From CAYNFT01 sp964396535 (GTDB lineage: Bacteria; Chloroflexota; Dehalococcoidia; Dehalococcoidales; UBA2162), in assembly GCA_964396535.1 (NCBI GenBank), contig CAYNFT010000056.1, positions 1 to 13,484 on the forward strand: a stretch of DNA of 13,484 nt, read 5' to 3'. The notes beneath the pieces were generated by a model. The model was not told the DNA's origin. It worked only from the letters and a program-made list of their open reading frames with translations, and did no database searches. Of this stretch, positions 7,531-13,484 are shown in pieces. The position numbers and the translations under genes were made by a program. Positions within the stretch are counted from its first letter, which is position 1. Every line of letters begins with the position of its first letter.

Positions 7531-9080
7531 TCGTACTCACTGGCAATAAACAGCTGGTTTGTTTTTGATTCGCTTAAGGTTTTCGCGTGAACACAGATGT
7601 TAGCTAACACTTCTACAGCGGAGTAATTTAATTCTTCAATAATTTCAGTCGCACGGCTATCGTATAGCTTTGTCTCGGACTCACTTGTGGAAATCAAATC
7701 CGCTTTTTCTCTACCCAATCTTCTCATCCGCTGTATTATCTCCTTAAGCTCGCTAAAGTCAGAAATTGCTGATTCGGACAAACTGCCTGCTGTTAGGTCC
7801 ACCTCGCCTGAAAGGAGTCTGGTGAGCTCGGCACCAACAATTTTTCGGTCCCAGTCGCCCAGAAAAGCGGGGTCATCGTAGATATCCTCGACCACATTCC
7901 ATAAGAAGTCTTCAGTAAGCTTGCCTGCAAGACTAAATGTTTTTCTTGGTTGCTCAAAATCTATGAGGTCAGCTCTCAAGCCAATCCTGCCTCTGAGGGC
8001 AAGCCTTAAGCCATAAAAAGCGTGGCGCAGGTTAGCAACCTGCTTGTTTTCAATCTCCACACTAGCATACGTGTGGTCGAGTGCCCTGATGGTAGCTCTG
8101 ATGCTGGGCTGTTTCTCCACATAAGGACAGGTTCGGCTGTGTCTGACTGCTTTGTTCACCATATCTATGACCCACCACGGAGCTACAACTTTTCTTAGTA
8201 TGTCTCCTGGCTCGAAGTATTGGGGTTGTTCAAATTCAATGCCGGATTCCTGGTTACCTTGCTCGCTAAATCTCTCTTTGAGCATAATCTTCTTTTCTAT
8301 TTCTTCGTCAGGCAGGTCCATATAGACCAGTTCTAATCTGTCGAGAAGGGGTCTGGGGATATCATTTACGTGAGAAAAACCTGCCGGGTTGCCGGTTCCT
8401 ATGAACACCAAATCCAGTGGGTGCTGCCAGTTGTATTCCTCCAGTATAGCTCTCTTCTCTTCCAAAACCGGGTGAAACAGTACCTGTATCTTGGTCCTAA
8501 TAGCAGGTAGTTCATCCACAAACAATATACCTCTATTGGCGCGGAATATACCGGTGCCGGTAAATGCTTCCGGATCCGATAAGCTCTTGCCATGGGCGAT
8601 GGACTGGATGTCTTTGAGTCCCAGCAGCTTTGCCTCGTTGGTGTATTCGTTACCCTGTATTCGAGAAAATCTCTTGGTGTTGGGGAGAAAATCAATTCCA
8701 AATTCTCTGGCTGGGTTCTGTTTGGCTCCGCACCTTGGACAGAGGAGTTCGTGAGGCCATTTGGGGTCATCGTTGTAGGGACAGCCCTTGATAATTGGAA
8801 TCCCAGGTAAGAGGCTGGTTAATGATCTTGATAGCCTGGTCTTGCCCGTGCCTTCCTCAGAGATTAAATAGGGATGTGCTCCGGAAAGTAATGCTCTCAT
8901 CACGTCGGCCTTAGTCTCTTCTCTGCCATCGATTTCAGGTAGCACAGGTTGTTTGGTTTTGATTCTATGCAGGATGGAGCCCCTGAGCTGATGGGCGACC
9001 GACATGGGCTGATATCCATCAAGGTCAAAATCTGAGAGTTCTTTATCCTGCGTATATGATTCTGAAAAAGGAGAGTTCAA
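7527..9080 (-). CDS. AAA+ ATPase, magnesium-chelatase I subunit/MoxR-like, 517 aa
   Basis: The ATPase core is complete: Walker A SEEGTGKT (74-81), Walker B GILFVDE (164-170), sensor 1 Asn in FIGTGNP (about 211), and an arginine-finger PLLDR (224-228). The stretch between Walker A and B holds a BchI-like insertion with Cys100, Cys114 and Cys117 (GCPYNDDP, then CPRC), which may bind metal. After the core come helices with no motif I recognise, about 240-517. I chose the TTG start at 9078-9080, which has AAGGGA about 10 nt upstream. An ATG 25 codons later (9003-9005) has a weaker site and would remove only a variable tail. The gene ends in TGA and overlaps the VWA gene by 4 bp. It is likely the motor of a two-part AAA+/VWA machine in the cytoplasm. 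BchI itself is shorter, near 340 aa, so a dedicated chelatase role is not assured. Confidence 0.85.
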   Translation of the reverse strand: MNSPFSESYTQDKELSDFDLDGYQPMSVAHQLRGSILHRIKTKQPVLPEIDGREETKADVMRALLSGAHPYLISEEGTGKTRLSRSLTSLLPGIPIIKGCPYNDDPKWPHELLCPRCGAKQNPAREFGIDFLPNTKRFSRIQGNEYTNEAKLLGLKDIQSIAHGKSLSDPEAFTGTGIFRANRGILFVDELPAIRTKIQVLFHPVLEEKRAILEEYNWQHPLDLVFIGTGNPAGFSHVNDIPRPLLDRLELVYMDLPDEEIEKKIMLKERFSEQGNQESGIEFEQPQYFEPGDILRKVVAPWWVIDMVNKAVRHSRTCPYVEKQPSIRATIRALDHTYASVEIENKQVANLRHAFYGLRLALRGRIGLRADLIDFEQPRKTFSLAGKLTEDFLWNVVEDIYDDPAFLGDWDRKIVGAELTRLLSGEVDLTAGSLSESAISDFSELKEIIQRMRRLGREKADLISTSESETKLYDSRATEIIEELNYSAVEVLANICVHAKTLSESKTNQLFIASEYE

Positions 9081-9161
9081 TAACTACTTATCCCTTCTGA
9101 TTTAAAAGCTGCGTCTCATGTGCCAACTATGGAGAAGGTCTTAAAGTATTAGTTGGATACC

Positions 9162-9299
9162 ATGATTCCCAGCACTTACTACGATATTATCAAACCGACA
9201 GGTGGAGGTCAAGTTGTAGTAGGCGATGAAGATTACTTGTCCTCTATAACTGTAAGCGTCAAGACCAGTATGGCAGGAGCGCTGCTATTTGAGGCCTGA
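9162..9299 (+). CDS. Doubtful small plus-strand ORF, 45 aa
   Basis: ATG at 9162 runs to TGA at 9297-9299 and encodes a peptide beginning MIPSTYYDIIKPTGGGQ and ending MAGALLFEA. Its composition looks protein-like, with alternating hydrophobic residues that could form beta strands. It would be the only plus-strand gene in the window. There is no clear Shine-Dalgarno sequence (only a weak GGA), and an in-frame TAG lies just upstream. It could be a remnant of a larger gene or chance. Confidence 0.2.
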   Translation: MIPSTYYDIIKPTGGGQVVVGDEDYLSSITVSVKTSMAGALLFEA

Positions 9300-9321
9300 T
9301 TAGTGTGAGTATCCTTCCAGC

Positions 9322-9405
9322 GTCGGCACATCCTCCTTGTTTGAGAGCCTGGAATGCCCCCTATTTTCCTATTTGTCTTTTCTATAGTTGGCAGGATGTG
9401 CCGAC
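9322..9405. repeat. 13-bp perfect inverted repeat, 84 bp end to end
   Basis: GTCGGCACATCCT at 9322-9334 is matched by AGGATGTGCCGAC at 9393-9405. The 58-bp interior is not a simple hairpin loop and encodes nothing obvious. The size and shape resemble a small non-autonomous element (MITE-like) or the two ends of a decayed insertion sequence. I found no flanking target-site duplication. Confidence 0.45.
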
Positions 9406-9428
9406 CCCTTTTCAATCACTTTCGAATG

Positions 9429-9620
9429 CTACCCAGCACATTCGTCTGTAAAGGCTTGTGTATCTACTGACTTTAGCTCATTACCGGCGAGACTGGATTC
9501 CAGATCCCTTATTTCATCCTCAAGGGATTTCAATAGTACGATACTAGCTTTTTCCGCACGTTTCTCCTCAAGTTCATTGCGCTTCTTGTTAATCTGTTCA
9601 ATAAGTTCGGCTTCTGTCAT
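9429..9620 (-). CDS. Small charged coiled-coil protein, 63 aa, unknown function
   Basis: ATG at 9618-9620 with AAGAGGG about 6 nt upstream; stop TAG at 9429-9431. Residues 1-48 are rich in Glu, Lys, Leu and Ile with heptad-like spacing (for example EELEKK-type patterns in LIEQINKKRNELEEKRAEK and LLKSLEDEIRDLESSL). This suggests one long helix or coiled coil that could dimerise. The C-terminal 15 residues are polar. There is no signal peptide or membrane segment. A possible promoter (TTGGCA, 17 bp, TTAAAT) lies just upstream at low confidence. The gene sits between U4 and the AAA+ gene on the same strand but 348 bp from the latter, so co-transcription is uncertain. I do not recognise the family. 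Confidence 0.6.
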   Translation of the reverse strand: MTEAELIEQINKKRNELEEKRAEKASIVLLKSLEDEIRDLESSLAGNELKSVDTQAFTDECAG

Positions 9621-9691
9621 GATTTCCCTCTTTCAATTATAAATTTAACACATATTTGATTTCTCTGCCAATTAAAGGATGGCAAAACCTA

Positions 9692-9736
9692 CCAGACCAG
9701 CTTCCACCGCCGATATCTCTGGCAGTGCTGGTCTGG
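9692..9736 (-). terminator. Candidate terminator downstream of U4
   Basis: CCAGACCAGC (9692-9701) and GCTGGTCTGG (9727-9736) form a perfect 10-bp stem with a 25-nt loop. On the minus strand it is followed by TAGG and TTTT. It lies 37 bp past the U4 stop. It is unrelated to the 13-bp-stem hairpin after U1, U3 and U5, in keeping with U4 having lost the usual downstream sequence at the island junction. The long loop makes this a moderate call. Confidence 0.5.
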
Positions 9737-9772
9737 CAAAAAATTCAAACGTAAAGACCAAGCCGGCTGGAC

Positions 9773-11524
9773 TTACCGCCAGGCATCTATGCTGTAGGCG
9801 TTCGTGCCACCTCGACCACCCATCCAGTGGAGTACTTCTTCACCCGCGCCAGTAACGATTATGCTGTTCGCAGTAGGGTCGGGGCAGGCCGGCACCATAT
9901 AGTCATCGGTCAGCTCTTTCCATGGCTTCCCTGAAGTTTTTTCTATCCCCAGCCAGGCATTCGTCTGGATATCAGGTCTCTGGTGGTTCCTGTACTCTTT
10001 GAGCGGCATAAAGCTTCTCTTATAGAGCCACTCGTATATCTCGTCTTTAGACTTAAAGCCATGCTCATACAGGTGCTGGGCCATCTCGGGAAGCATGAGA
10101 AATGTAAAACCTCCCTCCCCATCGACCCAGAAACTGCGTATGTATTCTAAGATGTTGTGCGGGCCAGGGATGCCTTTCACACCAAGACGTCTGGCTATGC
10201 CTCCATGCCCGCTTTTCTGAAATTCCCGGTATCCACCCGGCATCCACTCACCACGGTGCAAGCCGCCGCCGTATGCCGGAATCGGCACCAGAACGTTCTC
10301 ATCCTTCTTAAAACCCACTTCTTCGTTTAAGCCTTTCCAGCCTGGCGGTAGCGCCTCTGCGTTCTCGGGGATGCAGTTACTGAGAGCACTCCCAAAGACA
10401 CCGCAGTTGTTTACGCTTGGAATGTCGCCGCCGAAGTTACGCCACATAAGCTCAGCGGCACGGCCGATAGACTTATTAGCTGGATTCCCGGGGCCAAGGA
10501 CGTTGACATCGAAATTCATCCCTATTTCCCTGGCGATGGGACCACTGACACAGAAGCCCCCACCACCGCGGCCATCACCACAACCACCCCCTGATTCGGC
10601 AATTGCAAGTACCACAGGCATAAACTCCGGCTTACATCCGGACATTACAGCGATAGTCGCCACCTTTTCCACAGTGGCCGTCCGCTTCAGTGGTAGGTAA
10701 TGGACTGGTTCGCCCTTTTTCCCTGAGTTTCCCATCTGTACTGACCTGTCACCGAGTCTATGGTTCTCGTGGAAAGTTATTACCTCATCCGGCTTATGGC
10801 TGGTGCCTTTCAGCATCTCGCGGACTCGTTCCTCAGTGGGCACTATTACTGGGAGACCGTCCGTATAGAGGGCGTGGGGCGCATTCTGCAGCGTCGGGAT
10901 AATCTCTGTTTGCTGGTAGAATTCCTGTGCTTCTTCAAGAGTACCTTCAAAAAGTATCCTCTTATCTGGCATCTCCCATTTACCGTGTGCCTTTTCCTCT
11001 TCTGTTAAGGGCCGGGTCAAGGCGTCCATCAAGAGCGGCATTACTCTCTCGGTATCGATATGTCCGGGAACGGTGCGCGATTCGTAGACGACCCGCATAT
11101 TCTGAATGCCATTTAGCTTGCATGCCTGCTTCCAGCATTCGTCTTGGTCTTCAAAAATGATGTAGACGCTCGGGATGCCGGCTTTCTCAATTGATGTTAA
11201 GTGGGGCAACTGCTCCCATATAGCCCCATGTCACCAGACCACCCCTCGTATCAGGGCATCAGCGGTCTTCTGCTCCTCTTCCGACAGGGCAATACTTCCA
11301 GCGATGGTTGCGTGAGGAGCGGCATGGGTGATTTTCCAGTTCACCTGAGGATACTCAGCCTGCAGCCTCTTCGGTAGGGGTATCAGGAGACCCTGCTCGC
11401 CTCCGGCGCCGATACTAAAATAGATAGTTTTACCATCAAGAGTATCAAGGCGTGGCGCCAGAGGAAATATGTCCACTGGGTCCTGGATCCCAACAGGATT
11501 GAGACATTTGTATTTTTCTGCCAT
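9773..11524 (-). CDS. U4: UGSC-like selenoprotein, read through in-frame UGA (Sec98), 583 aa, type A
   Basis: The frame runs from ATG 11522-11524 to TAA 9773-9775, with one TGA at 11231-11233. The Shine-Dalgarno sequence is AAGGAAGG-like. Around Sec it reads GVVW-Sec-HGAIWEQL, followed by IEKAGIPSV and DQDEC with Cys. It shares with U1 the longer N-terminal linker ending AGSIAL, the THR-like HRLGDR segment, GGGCGDGRGGGGFC and NCGVFGS, so it is a type A copy. Differences from U1 include SRTVPGHID where the others have SRTLPGPED. Its downstream conserved tail is cut off after about 20 bp at the junction with the island. The protein ends YSIDAWR. The function is inferred as for U1; the 583-aa length is typical of the array. 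Confidence 0.82.
11202..11218 (-). promoter_or_regulatory. bSECIS-like hairpin of U4
   Basis: UGGG(A)GC, loop AGUU and GCCCCA form six pairs with one bulged A, starting 12 nt after the UGA at 11231-11233. The structure is that of U1 less the outer A-U pair. Confidence 0.68.
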
Positions 11525-11557
11525 TTTCACCTTCCTTAAATCATTATTCTAAGATTA

Positions 11558-11586
11558 AGTGTAATCCTCCCGTGAGAGCTTGTCAA
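11558..11586 (-). promoter_or_regulatory. sigma70-type promoter of U4
   Basis: On the minus strand TTGACA (11581-11586), a 17-bp spacer and TACACT (11558-11563). The -10 box is slightly weaker than TATACT in U2 and U3. The spacer (CTCACGGGAGGA type) matches that of U0 rather than those of U1-U3. The gap 11525-11712 otherwise holds the U5 terminator and conserved tail. Confidence 0.75.
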
Positions 11587-11640
11587 TTTTAAAAGCAACC
11601 ATTTTTTGCTGCATGTAGTCACCTGTTGGCGAAGAACTAT

Positions 11641-11670
11641 AAAGGAGCACTTCTAACGAGGTGCTCCTTT
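11641..11670. terminator. Hairpin terminator downstream of U5, probably bidirectional
   Basis: AAAGGAGCACTTC, loop TAAC and GAGGTGCTCCTTT form a 13-bp stem with one G-T pair. It is the same element as after U1 and U3. It lies only about 43 bp beyond the U5 stop because the roughly 65-bp spacer seen at U1 and U3 is missing. A longer T run is on the plus-strand side. Confidence 0.75.
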
Positions 11671-11712
11671 TTTAGAGTCATGCGAATACGGAGAGAACAG
11701 GCTGGTTGGACC

Positions 11713-13464
11713 TTACTTCCACACATCTATGCTATAGGCGGTACCGCGACCACCGATTTCCTGGCATACCTCTTCATCGCTACCGCAGACAATTATGCAG
11801 TAGCCAGAAGGGTCATCACCTCCAGCTGACACCATATAATCATCGGCCAGTTCTTTCCAGGGCTTCCCCGACGTTCTTTCTATCCCTAGCCAGCCGTTCG
11901 TGGTCATATCAGGCCATGAGCGGTCTCTATAGTCTTTTAGCGGCATAAAGCTTTTCTTCCAGAGCCACTCGTATACCTCATCTTTAGACTTAAAGCCAAT
12001 ATCATACAGGTGCTGAGCCATCTCACGAACCATAACGAGTGTAATACTTCCCTCACGGCCAGCCCAGAGGCTGGGTACGAGGTATTCCAGCCAGTTGTGC
12101 GGGCCAGGTATGCCTTTAACACCTAGGCGCCTGGCTACGCCCCCGTGCCCACTTCTCTGGAGTGACCGGTATCCGCCCGGGGAGAACTGGCCACCCTGCA
12201 TGCCTCCACCATCTCCGATCATGACAATGTTTCCGTCTTTCTTAAAGCCAAACTCTTCATTTAAGCCTTTCCAGCCCGGTGGCAGTCCATCCACATACTC
12301 GGCAAAGCAGGTGCCACCGTTGGTCAGGGGGCTCCCAATGCTGTTCATGCGGTTTACGCCAGGAACAGCGCCGCCAAGGTTAAGAGCCATTAGCTGATAA
12401 GCACGGCCGATGGGCCCATTAGCCGGGCTCCCGGGGCCAAACATGCCGACGCCGGTGTTCATCCCTAGCTCCTTGACGATGGGACCACTGACACAGACCC
12501 ACTGTCCGTTGAAGACAGTAGTACCGGTACCAACCCCTGATTGAGCAATGGCAAGTACCACGGGCAGGTGTTCCGGTTTACACCCGGCCATTACGGCATT
12601 AATAGCTACCTTTTCCACGGTAGCCGTCCAATTCCTGGGCTGGAACCGCACCACCTCACCCTCCTTTCTTGTCGGTCCCCTCATTCCTTCTATACCAGTA
12701 AAACTTTCTGTGCCAGAATGGAGAGCTATTACCTCATCCGGTTTGTGGCTGGTGCCTTTCAACATCTCCTGCACACGTTCCTCGGTGGGAATTACTATCG
12801 GGAGACCGTCCGTATAGACGGAGATAGGGGCATTTACTGGATGGGGAATCCACTTTGTCTGCTGGTAAAAGGTCTCTGCTTCCTCAAGGGTACCTTCAAA
12901 AAGCACCCTCTCTTGCGACGGACTATACATGCCGCCTTCCTTTTCCTTTTCGGTCAAGGGTTCGGTCAGAGCTTCAAGAATAGGCTTAATGAGCCTGTTA
13001 GCATCCTCCGGTCCGGGAAGTGTACGCGAAGCGGCTATATATCGTATATTTGGTACTCCAAATACCAGCGCATTCTCCTGCACCATATTATGCTGGTCTT
13101 CATAATCAATGATCACCGTTGGAATGCCTGCTTTCTCAAGCTGTGCTATGTAGGGCAACTGCCCCCATACAGCGCCGCTTCACCAGCATACCCCCAGTAT
13201 CACGGCATCGGTTGTTTTCATCTCCTCGTCCGATAGAAATACTGGCCTGGGAGTATATGACTTCTTTGATGTCCAGTTCACGTTGGGGTAATCAGCTTTC
13301 AATTGTCTCTCTAAGAATATCGTGACATCGGGCTCTCCAGTGATACTGAAATGGATAGTTTTGCCATCGATGGTGTCAAGACGCGGCGCCAGAGGAAAAG
13401 TTTTCACTGGCAATTCTATCCCGACGGGGCTGAGACATTTATAAACCCTATCTTTCTCTGCCAA
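11713..13464 (-). CDS. U5: UGSC-like selenoprotein, read through in-frame UGA (Sec95), 583 aa, type C
   Basis: The frame runs from TTG 13462-13464 to TAA 11713-11715, with one TGA at 13180-13182. The TTG sits exactly where other copies have ATG, with AAGGAG upstream, so it is a start-codon change. It is the most divergent complete copy: CW-Sec-SGAVWGQL around Sec instead of W-Sec-HGA, DQHNM where U1-U4 have DQDEC, and no GGGC segment (it has SGVGTGTTVFNGQW instead). It also has MNTGVGMFGPGSPANGPIGRA and GGTCFAEY, which are closer to what I remember of ordinary UGSC-family C-terminal domains. LYTDGLPIVIPTEERV-like and SGHGGVARRLGVKGIPGP motifs are kept, and it ends YSIDVWK. Losing several Cys residues while keeping Sec suggests a distinct substrate or redox partner. 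Its promoter lies beyond the right edge. Confidence 0.82.
13153..13164 (-). promoter_or_regulatory. bSECIS-like hairpin of U5
   Basis: The core stem GGGC, loop AGUU and GCCC begins about 15 nt after the UGA at 13180-13182 and can be extended by a G-U pair and, past a bulged G, a U-A pair. It has the same loop and position as in the other copies although the codons before it differ (AGC GGC GCT GTA). Confidence 0.65.
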
Positions 13465-13484
13465 TTTCGTTCTCCTTAAATCCT

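Larger units (their letters stand above)
9081..9428. other. Gene-poor interval with possible mobile-element relic
   Basis: Nearly 350 bp between the AAA+ gene and the small coiled-coil gene. No convincing gene or strong promoter is seen. It contains two inverted repeat pairs (9121-9130 with 9384-9393; 9322-9334 with 9393-9405) and one short plus-strand frame. No transposase fragment is recognisable. The AAA+ operon promoter must lie here or upstream of it, but I cannot place it. Confidence 0.5.

Noticed and set aside
9233..9415. 60-codon minus-strand frame with an Arg-rich sequence, transposase-like at first sight
   Set aside because: It has a TTG start without a ribosome binding site. It is made largely of the inverted-repeat sequence and matches no family I recognise.
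12541..13236. 231-codon open frame on the plus strand opposite U5, and similar long plus-strand frames opposite other copies
   Set aside because: They lie antisense to strongly conserved coding sequence, recur at matching positions only because the genes are paralogs, and have no ribosome binding site or recognisable domain.
1..13484. CRISPR array, tRNA or rRNA genes
   Set aside because: Repeats here are gene-sized units and intergenic cassettes, not short regular repeats. I saw no tRNA cloverleaf or rRNA sequence, but could not run a covariance search.

Overview
The window is dominated by a tandem, same-strand array of one gene repeated six times: five complete copies and one cut by the left edge. 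I call them U0 to U5 from left to right; all are transcribed leftwards (minus strand). Read conventionally, each copy splits into a small frame of about 92-100 codons ending in TGA and a large frame of about 478-484 codons with no ribosome binding site. In all five complete copies the two frames are in phase and joined by exactly that one TGA. The residues after it are conserved (U-[HS]-G-A-[IV]-W-[GE]-Q-L) and vary synonymously. A hairpin with an invariant AGUU loop and covarying stem lies 11-14 nt downstream of the TGA, at the place expected of a bacterial SECIS element. I therefore read each pair as a single selenoprotein of about 580-585 residues with Sec near residue 93-101. The fold context (Sec, then an EK-x-GIP-x-V segment, then an LYTDGLP-[VI]-[VI]-VPTEERV domain) resembles what I recall of UGSC-type selenoproteins. 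Here, however, the U-G-S-C motif is replaced by U-H-G-A or U-S-G-A, so the Cys of the motif is missing.

Layout, left to right: U0 (N-terminal 49 codons only), U1, U2, U3, a non-homologous island of about 3.5 kb (roughly 6236-9752), U4, U5. Each of U0-U4 has its own near-consensus sigma70 promoter (TTGACA, 17-bp spacer, TAnACT) and a strong Shine-Dalgarno site. U1, U3 and U5 are each followed by a copy of the same 13-bp-stem hairpin terminator. U2 has lost its copy through a 70-bp deletion. The N-terminal sequences sort the copies into three types, in the order C-A-B-B-[island]-A-C. U2 and U3 share a 413-bp stretch of 100% identity, a mark of recent duplication or gene conversion.

The island carries a translationally coupled pair (ATGA overlap): a BchI/MoxR-like AAA+ ATPase and a VWA/MIDAS protein. 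This architecture is used elsewhere for metal chelatases and for enzyme-activating chaperones (CbbQ/CbbO, NorQ/NorD). It also holds a 63-residue coiled-coil-like protein and a roughly 350-bp gene-poor stretch with inverted repeats that look like a mobile-element relic.

The organism is a bacterium with mid GC (about 50%) that must encode selenocysteine machinery if this reading is right. TGA remains a normal stop there (the AAA+ gene ends in TGA), while every array copy ends in TAG or TAA. No marker here fixes the taxon. Chloroflexota (Dehalococcoidia/SAR202-like) or another anaerobic or marine lineage with many UGSC-type proteins is a guess. A working model is a paralogous family of individually transcribed selenoenzymes whose maturation or metal loading may be helped by the embedded AAA+/VWA pair. 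The last link is inference from proximity only.
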